NCBI GenBank assembly: GCA_003140115.1
Contig: PLIQ01000583.1
Coordinates: forward strand, 12,973 to 18,737
Direction: 5' to 3'
From: Actinomycetota bacterium
Lineage (GTDB): Bacteria; Actinomycetota; Actinomycetes; Streptosporangiales; Streptosporangiaceae
Length of the DNA stretch: 5,765 bases
This document shows, one piece after another, positions 1-5,501 of this stretch. Position numbers and translations under genes: made by a program. The notes below the pieces were generated by a model that was given only the letters and a program-made list of their open reading frames with translations, ran no database searches and was not told where the DNA came from. Each line of letters starts with the position of its first letter. Position 1 is the first letter of the stretch.

Positions 1-1038
1 TCAGGCCCGGCTCATTCATCAGGGCCGCCGACTTCGTCAGGCCCGGCGACCCGGACCGCGGGCCCCGCGCCCGATGAGTGGCCCGCCGCGGGCGCGTCTT
101 CCGTTCCCGCGCGGCACGTGTCGGCCCGCAGGGCACCCAGTTCCCGCGCGGTCCGGGCAGGCGGAGCCAGGGCCCGGATCCGGGAGGCCCCCGGCGAGGC
201 GGCGGAAGGCCTGCCGGCGGACCGGTACCAGGTGCCGCCGGCCGCCGAGCGAACCGCCGCTGATCGAACTGCCGCTGATCTGGCCGCTGCGCCCGATACG
301 CGGACCGAGGCGCTCGCTCGCGCCGCGGCCGGCATCCCGCAGCAGGCCGGTAGGGCCGGGCCGGCCGCCCGGCGGGCCGCTCGCGCGGCTTTGCAGCTCC
401 TGCCGTTCGCGGCGCCGCACCCCCAGGACCAACCGCGAACCGCGGACGGACGCAGGGACTGCGGGTCGCTCGAGGCCATCCTGTGGCGGCAGTGGGACGC
501 GGCCCGGCCTCCGCCGCCCGAGGTCATCGAGGCCGTCGACCGACTGGCCGAGCTGCCCGAACGGATCAAGGAAAGGCTGGCCTCCGAGCTGGAGGCGATC
601 TTCATCGGGCCGGGAGGCGTACCTGAACTCGACGAGATGACCGCCCTGCGTGGCGTTCGGCTGCCGTCGGGACAGGCTACGTGGGACGCGTGCGCGGGTG
701 CCTACGGCGACCGCAAGATCGTGGTCGGCTCGCAGCCTTCACCGACCCCAGACGTGATGTGCCATGAGGTCGGGCACGCGCTCGATGATCTCGACAGTCC
801 GCCGGGTAAATGGCAATCCGACTCGGCGGAGTTTCGCATGCTCTACGATCAGTGCCAGCCGCATCTGGCCAGCGATTTCCACCGCCAGCCCGGTGGCCTC
901 GGACGCAAGGAGTTCTTCGCGGACGCTTTTGCCGCGATCGCGTCGGGGCAACGGCCGGCCTTGGTGGACATGCTGAGCGGCGACACGCGGACCGCGCTCA
1001 GGGTCATGCTGTATTTCAACCGGCGCTACGGCATCTAG
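1..1038 (+). CDS. Anthrax lethal factor-like zinc metalloprotease domain protein, 5' end outside window
   Basis: The reading frame has no stop back to the left edge, so the gene probably starts upstream; GTG at 118 would give 306 residues but has no ribosome binding site. Residue numbers here count from that GTG. The first ~130 residues are Ala/Arg/Pro-rich, preceded by a Ser-Gly-Pro linker-like stretch. From about residue 130 to the end the protein resembles the catalytic domain of anthrax lethal factor (ATLF-like family): HEVGHALDD with zinc ligands H216 and H220 and catalytic E217, then EFFADAF with E265 as third ligand. The H220-E265 distance is 45 residues, the same as H690-E735 in lethal factor. 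The lethal factor tyrosine seven residues before the third ligand (Tyr728) is not matched; proline 258 sits there. No signal peptide or membrane segment is visible in this part. It is likely a secreted or effector-type peptidase; the substrate is unknown. A small gene follows 12 bases later. Confidence 0.85.
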   Translation, partial: SGPAHSSGPPTSSGPATRTAGPAPDEWPAAGASSVPARHVSARRAPSSRAVRAGGARARIREAPGEAAEGLPADRYQVPPAAERTAADRTAADLAAAPDTRTEALARAAAGIPQQAGRAGPAARRAARAALQLLPFAAPHPQDQPRTADGRRDCGSLEAILWRQWDAARPPPPEVIEAVDRLAELPERIKERLASELEAIFIGPGGVPELDEMTALRGVRLPSGQATWDACAGAYGDRKIVVGSQPSPTPDVMCHEVGHALDDLDSPPGKWQSDSAEFRMLYDQCQPHLASDFHRQPGGLGRKEFFADAFAAIASGQRPALVDMLSGDTRTALRVMLYFNRRYGI

Positions 1039-1050
1039 GATGATCAAGCG

Positions 1051-1320
1051 ATGTTTGTCATACGACTGCCCAACGGGAACCTTAAGGTCCCGCAGAGCGC
1101 CATCGGTCACGACGGACGGATCCTCGGCGACGTCTACGTCGAGATCGGGCCGCAGGACGCCGATTATTCCCGGCTGGCCGCGCAGGCCCTGACTCCCGAA
1201 GAAGCCGAGCAGCGCCGCGACCGGTGGCGGCGGGACGACGAGGCGCTCCGGCAGGAATTCCTCGAGTACGCCAAACGCCACGGCGACGCCGGCTGGCCAG
1301 CCGGCGACGAGGAATCCTGA
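1051..1320 (+). CDS. Small hypothetical protein downstream of the lethal factor-like protease
   Basis: This gene encodes 89 residues. ATG at 1051 follows the protease stop by 12 bases, and an AGGA motif at 1037-1040 overlaps that stop, so translation is probably coupled and the two genes form an operon. I do not recognise a named domain. The first ~35 residues are beta-like (MFVIRLPNGN, then DGRILGDVYVEIGP), and residues 47-76 form a charged helix rich in Glu, Arg and Asp, possibly a coiled coil. There is no signal peptide or membrane segment, so it should stay in the cytoplasm. Position and size would fit an immunity protein, inhibitor or chaperone-like partner for the protease, but nothing in the sequence proves this. 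Codon use matches the neighbours and the frame is clean, so the gene itself is likely real. Confidence 0.75.
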   Translation: MFVIRLPNGNLKVPQSAIGHDGRILGDVYVEIGPQDADYSRLAAQALTPEEAEQRRDRWRRDDEALRQEFLEYAKRHGDAGWPAGDEES

Positions 1321-1324
1321 CTCC

Positions 1325-1424
1325 GGCGTAGTAGCGACCCGCTGGCGCAGCAGTAGCTACCCGCTTAAGGAGCTACTCGCTGGCGCAGTGGCTACCCGTC
1401 GGCGCAGTGGCTACCCGCTTAAGG
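1325..1424. repeat. Four imperfect short repeats in a convergent gap
   Basis: Four related units of 19-27 bases begin with GGCG(T/C)AG and continue into (A/G)GC(T/G)ACCCG(C/T)(T/C). They lie at 1325-1343, 1344-1370, 1382-1400 and 1401-1424. Units two and four share the ending CTACCCGCTTAAGG. The last unit supplies the stop codon of the BldC-like gene (minus strand, 1411-1413). Their origin is unknown; they look like decayed tandem duplications. Confidence 0.6.
1348..1382. terminator. Candidate bidirectional hairpin between convergent genes
   Basis: The arms AGTAGCT (1352-1358) and AGCTACT (1371-1377) pair perfectly over a 12-base loop. CAGC (1348-1351) and GCTG (1379-1382) extend the stem to 11 pairs with one bulged C at 1378. 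It sits between the 3' ends of the small protein gene and the BldC-like gene. There is no U-run, which is common for actinobacterial terminators. It may simply be a by-product of the repeats here. Confidence 0.4.
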
Positions 1425-1629
1425 CGACCGGGCTACCCTGTTGCGCCGGTTCGCTGTCGCCTCGTAGCAGCGCGCGCACCTCAGACTCACGGAACCTACG
1501 GTGCCCGCCGGGCGTGCGGATGCTGGTGATGCGCCCGGAGGCTGCCCAGCGAGTGACAGTCTTCGGGTCAACCCGGAACAGGGCCGCGACCTCTCCCGGC
1601 GTGAGCAGACGCTCGTTATTGCCGTCCAC
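1411..1629 (-). CDS. BldC-like MerR-family DNA-binding regulator
   Basis: This gene encodes a 72-residue single-domain regulator. Residues 8-55 form a winged helix-turn-helix of the MerR/BldC type: LLTPGEVAALFRVDPKTV, then TRWAASGR and the wing TPGGHRRFRESEVRALL. Streptomyces BldC is 68 residues and nearly collinear, including the recognition region and the GGHRR wing, and has no effector-binding domain. The frame stays open upstream, but the GTG at 1629 is the best start: GGAGGGG (1637-1643) lies 7 bases before it and the protein then begins just ahead of the conserved domain. BldC binds head-to-tail on AT-rich direct repeats and controls development in Streptomyces. This gene diverges from a GH12-like lipoprotein gene across 178 bases and may control it and itself; that is inference. 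It could be a paralogue of the genome's true bldC, so I leave the symbol empty. Confidence 0.9.
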   Translation of the reverse strand: MDGNNERLLTPGEVAALFRVDPKTVTRWAASGRITSIRTPGGHRRFRESEVRALLRGDSEPAQQGSPVALSG

Positions 1630-1807
1630 GTTCAGTCCCCTCCGACTGTCTCCCTTGTACCTCAGGTCAGATGATCCCCCTAGTTTGGCGCTTAACGAGT
1701 ACTTTCTACCTAGATTTCTGGAAATTAGCCTGAGGATTAGCGGACCGTGGCGTGCCCGGTCAGGTGGGTGACCTAGGCTGGGCCATCGACGGGTAAGGAG
1801 CCTGCTG
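1630..1807. promoter_or_regulatory. Divergent promoter region between the BldC-like and GH12 lipoprotein genes
   Basis: The centre (about 1670-1745) is clearly richer in A and T than its surroundings. A weak plus-strand promoter candidate is TTGGCG (1685-1690) and TACCTA (1707-1712) with a 16-base spacer. A 7-bp inverted repeat CCTCAGG / CCTGAGG lies at 1660-1666 and 1729-1735. ATTAGC occurs twice 12 bases apart (1724-1729, 1736-1741). CCTAG followed by TGG recurs at 1679, 1709 and 1772. These are candidate operators; the direct repeats would suit a BldC-type protein. The lipoprotein gene has AAGGAG at 1795-1800, 7 bases before its GTG. Confidence 0.45.
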
Positions 1808-2737
1808 GTGAAGCCGAAGCGCATGTGGCCTGCGATCGCGGTGTCCGTGACCATCGTCGTGCTGGCCGGTTGCGGGCAGCCCGTCCACAGCGCCGCGTCC
1901 TCGCCGCAGACGTCCTCGGGACCAAGCCTCGGTTCGCCGGACGGGAGCAGTGCAGGTTCGTCTCAGGGTACGGACGCCACGTCAGCCGACCCGCCCAAGA
2001 AGGGCGCTGCGTGCGTCACGAGCTCAGGCAAAGGCACCTGCGGTCCATACGGCTACCCGGCCATCACCACCAGCTCTGGATCCGACACCTTCGTCCTGAA
2101 CAACATGTGGGCGGCCAATAACGGCACCACCCAGACTCTGACCGCCTATGGCCCCGGCCGCTGGAGCGTTGTCGCGCACGCCGGGCCAGCTGGGAATACC
2201 AGCGTCCAGACCTACCCGGACACGCAGCAGATCTACACCCAGACCGACAACAGCCCCGATCCGCTGTCCGGCTTCGACTCCATCCTCTCCTCGTTTACCG
2301 AGAACATGCACGCCACCCGTGGCACCAGCGCGGAGGCGGCCTACGACATGTGGCTCGGCCAGAGCTCCTCGACCAACTATGCCGACGAGGTCATGATCTG
2401 GAACGACCAAGCCAACCGGGGGACCTGCGGCGGAGCCACGGTAAAGGCCCACGCGACCTTTGGCGGGTCCAACGGCGTTCCGCGGCAGAATTGGACCCTG
2501 TGCGTGTACGGCGGCACCGAGCTGATCTGGTATCTCAGCAGCAGCAACGAACAGGGCGGCGTGGTGAACATCTTGTCCATGCTCACCTGGCTGGAGAGCC
2601 ACGGCTACATCCCGGCCGGCTCAGGCCTGAACCAGATTGACTACGGGTTCGAGATCTGCTCTACCCCCGGCCCGGAGACGTTCACCCTCAGCCAGTTTGC
2701 CATCAAGTCGACCTGCCACTCCGGGACCTCCTGCTAG
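1808..2737 (+). CDS. Lipoprotein with glycoside hydrolase family 12-like domain (copy 1)
   Basis: This 309-residue protein has a lipoprotein signal peptide (MKPKRMW, a hydrophobic segment, lipobox LAGC with Cys22), a Ser/Gly/Pro-rich linker (about 30-66) and a domain from about residue 68 to 300. Family landmarks appear in GH12 order: NNMWAANNG (98-106), SVQTYPD (132-138), AAYDMWL (177-183), DEVMIW with Glu194 as expected nucleophile, QNWTLCVYGG (227-236), and DYGFEIC with Glu282 as expected acid/base. Known GH12 enzymes cut beta-1,4-glucan or xyloglucan; the substrate here is not evident. The domain also carries Cys207, Cys232 and Cys284, so disulphides are possible. GTG 1808 has a good ribosome binding site, and the paralogue at 4355-5464 begins the same way, supporting this start. 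It probably sits on the outer face of the membrane. The dehydratase gene follows 20 bases after its stop. Confidence 0.85.
   Translation: MKPKRMWPAIAVSVTIVVLAGCGQPVHSAASSPQTSSGPSLGSPDGSSAGSSQGTDATSADPPKKGAACVTSSGKGTCGPYGYPAITTSSGSDTFVLNNMWAANNGTTQTLTAYGPGRWSVVAHAGPAGNTSVQTYPDTQQIYTQTDNSPDPLSGFDSILSSFTENMHATRGTSAEAAYDMWLGQSSSTNYADEVMIWNDQANRGTCGGATVKAHATFGGSNGVPRQNWTLCVYGGTELIWYLSSSNEQGGVVNILSMLTWLESHGYIPAGSGLNQIDYGFEICSTPGPETFTLSQFAIKSTCHSGTSC
2009..2710 (+). repeat. Left arm of 702-bp inverted duplication (GH12 domain)
   Basis: This segment aligns without gaps to the reverse complement of 4361-5062. By hand count the encoded 234 residues are about 83 percent identical. Perfect DNA matches run up to 45 bases, for example around the NNMWAANNG codons. 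Confidence 0.85.
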
Positions 2738-2757
2738 GGACACCCCGAAGGCGCAGA

Positions 2758-2777
2758 GTGGATAACAGCGTGGATAA
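2758..2777 (-). other. Two DnaA-box-like octamers at the start of the dehydratase gene
   Basis: On the minus strand TTATCCAC occurs twice, at 2758-2765 and 2770-2777, 12 bases apart. Each matches the first eight bases of the classical DnaA box TTATCCACA. On the plus strand the same bases encode a VDN repeat at the start of the dehydratase, so a local 12-base duplication explains them equally well. Confidence 0.3.
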
Positions 2778-3771
2778 CGGAATGGCGCCCGAAGCCCCGG
2801 AGGTCGGCGCGGGCCTGGTCAGCCTGGCCGAGATACGGGAGGCGGCGCGCCTGCTCGCCTCCGTGGCGGTCCGCACGCCGCTCCTCCCCGTGCCCCGGCT
2901 GCACCCCGACCTTCTGATCAAGCCGGAGTCCCTGCAGCCCACCGGCTCGTTCAAGTTGCGCGGCGCCTACACCGCGATCAGCGCCGCGGGCCAGCGCGCC
3001 CGGGAGCACGGGGTCATCGCCCATTCGAGCGGCAACCACGGTCACGCGGTGGCCTACGCCGCCGCCCTGCTCGGCGTGCGGGCGGTGGTCGTGGTGCCCA
3101 GCACGGCCCCCAAGGTCAAGACCGACGCGATCGAGTACTACGGCGCCGAACTGGTGACCGTGGCGCCCACCTTGGCGGCCCGGGTCGCGGCCACCGAAGA
3201 GCTTTCTGCCCAGCACGGGTACGTCGTGATCCCGCCGTTCGACGACCGGGCGGTGATCGCCGGGCAGGGCACCATCGGCCTGGAAATCGCGGCCGACTGC
3301 CCACGGGTCGATCTCGTCCTGGTGCCGATCAGCGGGGGCGGGCTGATCTCGGGCATCGCGGCGGCGATCCGGGCGACCTGCCCGGAGGCCGCGGTGGTCG
3401 GTGTGGAACCCGAATTCGCTGCGGACGCCCGCGACTCCCTGCGCCGCGGTGAGCGGGTCGTCTGGCCGTCCGCCGACGTCCAGCGCACGATCGCGGACGC
3501 GCTGCGGGTCGAGCAGGTCGGTGTGCTGCCGTTCGCGCACCTCCGCGAGCTTGTGACCGGTATCGTCACGGTGACCGAGGAGGAGATGCGCACCGCGATC
3601 CGGCTGCTGGCCCGCCACGCCGGGCTGGTCGCGGAGCCGGGCGGCTCGGCCGCGGTGGCGGCCTGGCTGTTTCACGCCGCGGAGCTGCCGGCAGCCCGCA
3701 CGCCGGTGGCCGTACTGTCCGGAGGCAACATCGACCCCGCGCTGCTGACTAGCATCCTCGTCGAGGGGTGA
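2758..3771 (+). CDS. PLP-dependent threonine/serine dehydratase (fold type II, no ACT domain)
   Basis: This 337-residue enzyme belongs to the serine/threonine ammonia-lyase group. It should use pyridoxal phosphate to turn threonine into 2-oxobutanoate and ammonia, or serine into pyruvate. The motif PTGSFKLRGA carries the PLP lysine, Lys66. SSGNHGHAVA (90-99) is the substrate-binding loop, SGGGL (192-196) the phosphate-binding loop, and SGGNID (321-326) holds the serine expected to contact the PLP ring nitrogen. The protein ends there, so it lacks the ACT-like regulatory domain of biosynthetic IlvA and resembles catabolic dehydratases, serine racemase or hydroxyaspartate ammonia-lyase; these cannot be separated by eye. 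GTG 2758 has GAAGG (2747-2751) 6 bases upstream; GTG 2770 and ATG 2782 are alternatives. It is 20 bases behind the GH12 lipoprotein gene and may share its transcript, although no functional link is obvious. Confidence 0.93.
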   Translation: MDNSVDNGMAPEAPEVGAGLVSLAEIREAARLLASVAVRTPLLPVPRLHPDLLIKPESLQPTGSFKLRGAYTAISAAGQRAREHGVIAHSSGNHGHAVAYAAALLGVRAVVVVPSTAPKVKTDAIEYYGAELVTVAPTLAARVAATEELSAQHGYVVIPPFDDRAVIAGQGTIGLEIAADCPRVDLVLVPISGGGLISGIAAAIRATCPEAAVVGVEPEFAADARDSLRRGERVVWPSADVQRTIADALRVEQVGVLPFAHLRELVTGIVTVTEEEMRTAIRLLARHAGLVAEPGGSAAVAAWLFHAAELPAARTPVAVLSGGNIDPALLTSILVEG

Positions 3772-3791
3772 CCGGCCCGGAGCGGCCGGGC
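3772..3791 (+). terminator. GC-rich hairpin directly after the dehydratase stop
   Basis: GCCCGG (3775-3780) pairs with CCGGGC (3786-3791); an alternative fold pairs CCGGCC (3772-3777) with GGCCGG (3784-3789). The hairpin follows the TGA immediately and has no U-run. It may be a weak terminator or processing site before the DUF4229 gene. Confidence 0.35.
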
Positions 3792-3811
3792 AGCTTTATG
3801 CTGGGAGGGTC

Positions 3812-4075
3812 ATGCGAACCACACTTGCCTACTCATCCGCGCGCATCCTGCTGCTCGTGGTCTCGATCATCCTGCTCTACCTGATCGGGGCGCGCGGGCT
3901 GCTGCTCCTGGTGCTCGCGTGCCTCGTGAGCGGGATCGCTAGCTTCGTGCTGCTGTCCCGGCAGCGGGACAAAATGTCGGGACAGCTGATGAACCGGCTC
4001 AAGAACGGCAAGCAGCGGACGACCGGCTTCCGGGCCAGGCTCGAGGAAGGCGCGCGAGCCGAGGACGACGACTAG
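3812..4075 (+). CDS. DUF4229 family small membrane protein
   Basis: This 87-residue protein has two membrane helices, about residues 9-25 and 28-48, joined by the short turn GARG. Then come the positively charged LLSRQRDKMSG and a soluble tail ending in acidic residues. The layout and the RQRD segment after the second helix fit DUF4229, a small actinobacterial membrane family of unknown function. The positive charges after helix two suggest that the tail is cytoplasmic. ATG 3812 has a GGGAGGG run at 3803-3809 just before it, a rather short spacing. It lies 40 bases behind the dehydratase stop with a hairpin between, and converges with the second lipoprotein gene. A TATGCT at 3797-3802 could be a -10 element, but no good -35 is visible. 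Confidence 0.88.
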   Translation: MRTTLAYSSARILLLVVSIILLYLIGARGLLLLVLACLVSGIASFVLLSRQRDKMSGQLMNRLKNGKQRTTGFRARLEEGARAEDDD

Positions 4076-4076
4076 T

Positions 4077-4245
4077 CGCCACATCAAGCCTCTAGCGCCA
4101 CATCGAGCCTCACTTGCCTCTGCAATAACCTGCCAGGTCACCGAGCCAACCGGCACGTTGGAACATTGAACCGGTTAGAACCGGCTCAATGCGCATCGTG
4201 CCGGTCCCGATGGGACCTTGAGCCGACGCTATGGGGCATCGAGCC
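4077..4245. repeat. Degenerate CATCGAGCC motif array in the 279-base convergent gap
   Basis: The gap 4076-4354 contains no supported gene. A 16-base direct repeat CGCCACATC(A/G)AGCCTC lies at 4077-4092 and 4096-4111. The core CATCGAGCC or close variants recur at 4082, 4101, 4139, 4164, 4194, 4216 and 4237, with one inverted copy at 4183-4191. GCCGGTCCC(A/G-variant)TGGG recurs at 4200-4214 and 4243-4257. The rest of the gap (4258-4354) shows only CGCGCG-rich sequence. Confidence 0.55.
4164..4191. terminator. Strong hairpin, candidate bidirectional terminator
   Basis: CATTGAACCGGTT (4164-4176) pairs with AACCGGCTCAATG (4179-4191) over a two-base centre: 13-base arms with one mismatch. A second perfect stem, GGTCCC / GGGACC with a three-base loop, follows at 4203-4217. 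They lie between the convergent DUF4229 and lipoprotein genes, about 90 and 165 bases from their stops. There is no U-run. Because of its symmetry it could also be an operator. Confidence 0.4.
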
Positions 4246-4354
4246 GGTCCCGGTGGGCAGGCGGGTCCGGCAAACAGGGGCTGATGTGGCACTAGCGACC
4301 GTCAGGTACACGCGCGACCGCCGGGTACGCGCGCGCCCGGACGGCGGCCCGTGC

Positions 4355-5464
4355 TTAGCTGCTCTTGATGCCGAACTGGCTGAGGGTGAACGTCTCAGTG
4401 CCAGGGGTAGAGCAGATCTCGAACCCGTAGTCGATCTGGTTCAGGCCTGAGCCGGCCGGCAGGTAGCCGTGGCTTTCCAGCCAGGTGAGCATGGACAAGA
4501 CGTCCACGCTGCCGGACTGCTCGTTGCCGCTGGTGAGGTACCAGATCAGCTCGCTGCCGCCGTATTCGCATAGCGTCCAGTTCTGTTGCGGGACGCCACC
4601 GGACCCGCCGAAGGTGGCGTTGGCCTTGACCGTGGCGCCGCCGCAGGTTCCCCGGTTGGCCTGGTCGTTCCAGATCATGACCTCGTCGGCGTAGTCGGTC
4701 GAGGCGTTCTGGCCGAGCCAGATGTCGTAGGCGGCCTCGGCGCTGGTGCCGCTGACGGCATTCATATTCTCGGTGAACGAGGAGATGATGGATTTGAAGC
4801 TGGACAGCGGATCGGGGCTGTTATTGGTCTGAGTGTAAATCTGCTGCGTGTCCGGGTAGGTCTGGACGCTGGTATTCCCAGCGGGCCCGGCCTTGGCGGC
4901 CACGCTCCAGCTGGACGGGCCGCTCGCGGTCAGCGTCTGGGTGGTGCCGTTATTGGCCGCCCACATGTTGTTCAGGACGTTGGTGTTGGAACCGGTGCTC
5001 CCGGTGATGGCCGGGTCGTTGTATGGACCGCAGGTGCCCTTGGGCGCGCTGGTGACACACGACGCGCCGGAGCCGCCGCTGGGCGACGGGCTGGCCGACG
5101 AGGTGCTCGGGCTAGGAGACGGGCTGGTGGGACCAGGCGAACTCGGACTCGGTGAACTCGGATCCGACGAACTCGGACTCGACGAACTGGGGCTAGGCCA
5201 ACTCGGGCTCGGCGAACTGGGGCTGGGCCAGCTCGGGCTAGGCGAACCTGGACTCGAGGACAGCGAGGGCGACGGGGACGGGTCGGCGGAGGTGGTGCTC
5301 GTGCTCGGGAACGGCTTCGGCGACTGCGAATCGCTCCCGGTCACCAGGACCCGCGACGGAACGCCGCCTGCCGGCGCGGCGCTGCCGAACATCGGCCCGC
5401 AGCCGGTCAGGACGACCATGGCCGTAGACACCGCGATCGCAGGCCACATCAGTTTGGTCTTCAC
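4355..5464 (-). CDS. Lipoprotein with glycoside hydrolase family 12-like domain and Pro/Ser linker (copy 2)
   Basis: This 369-residue protein is a paralogue of the lipoprotein at 1808-2737. It begins MKTKLMWPAIAVS, has lipobox LTGC with Cys22, then a roughly 105-residue Pro/Ser-rich linker (about 31-135, including SPSPS/WPSPS pentapeptides at 74-113) and a GH12-like domain (136-368). Expected catalytic residues are Glu261 in DEVMIW and Glu349 in DYGFEIC. The domain is about 83 percent identical to copy 1 with no gaps, whereas linkers and C-terminal tails differ; copy 1 has an extra tail ending in TCHSGTSC. A start 10 codons upstream (ATG 5494) is possible, but GTG 5464 has GGTAAGGAG placed exactly as in copy 1 and gives a proper signal peptide. 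The linker should hold the domain away from the membrane, through the cell wall. A hairpin covers part of the ribosome binding site. Confidence 0.87.
   Translation of the reverse strand: MKTKLMWPAIAVSTAMVVLTGCGPMFGSAAPAGGVPSRVLVTGSDSQSPKPFPSTSTTSADPSPSPSLSSSPGSPSPSWPSPSSPSPSWPSPSSSSPSSSDPSSPSPSSPGPTSPSPSPSTSSASPSPSGGSGASCVTSAPKGTCGPYNDPAITGSTGSNTNVLNNMWAANNGTTQTLTASGPSSWSVAAKAGPAGNTSVQTYPDTQQIYTQTNNSPDPLSSFKSIISSFTENMNAVSGTSAEAAYDIWLGQNASTDYADEVMIWNDQANRGTCGGATVKANATFGGSGGVPQQNWTLCEYGGSELIWYLTSGNEQSGSVDVLSMLTWLESHGYLPAGSGLNQIDYGFEICSTPGTETFTLSQFGIKSS
4361..5062 (-). repeat. Right arm of 702-bp inverted duplication (GH12 domain)
   Basis: Inverted counterpart of 2009-2710. The arms are separated by 1650 bases holding the dehydratase and DUF4229 genes. 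Confidence 0.85.
5139..5258 (-). repeat. 15-bp minisatellite coding for the lipoprotein linker
   Basis: Eight consecutive units of 15 bases start at 5139, 5154, 5169, 5184, 5199, 5214, 5229 and 5244, each a variant of GAACTCGGACTCGAC on the plus strand. Read on the minus strand they encode eight pentapeptides: SPSPS, WPSPS, SPSPS, WPSPS, SSSPS, SSDPS, SPSPS, SPGPT. The unit length is a multiple of three, so copy changes keep the frame. Copy 1 of the lipoprotein lacks this array. Confidence 0.9.
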
Positions 5465-5471
5465 CGGCAAG

Positions 5472-5501
5472 CTCCTTACCTGTTGGAAGCCCAACGTAAG
5501 G
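5472..5501 (-). promoter_or_regulatory. Leader hairpin overlapping the ribosome binding site of lipoprotein copy 2
   Basis: On the minus strand CCTTAC (5496-5501) and GTTGG (5491-5495) pair with CCAAC (5482-5486) and GTAAGG (5474-5479). This gives 11 pairs with a two-base AG bulge and a four-base loop GCTT. The AAGG of the Shine-Dalgarno AAGGAG (5472-5477) lies inside the stem. Copy 1 has the same Shine-Dalgarno but no such stem. It could limit translation, or be a DNA operator. Confidence 0.5.

Noticed and set aside
739..1281. Minus-strand open frame opposite the protease and small gene
   Set aside because: It spans two clear plus-strand genes and has no motif of its own.
1630..1854. Longer form of the BldC-like protein with 75 extra N-terminal residues
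   Set aside because: The extra part runs through the promoter gap into the divergent lipoprotein gene; GTG 1629 has a good ribosome binding site and gives the family's usual length.
2734..3675. Long minus-strand open frame opposite the dehydratase gene
   Set aside because: It is the mirror frame of a high-GC gene with clear PLP-enzyme motifs; its translation is Gly/Arg/Asp-rich without any recognisable domain.
4166..4450. Plus-strand open frame of 94 codons in the convergent gap
   Set aside because: It starts inside a hairpin, lacks a ribosome binding site and ends inside the opposite-strand lipoprotein gene.
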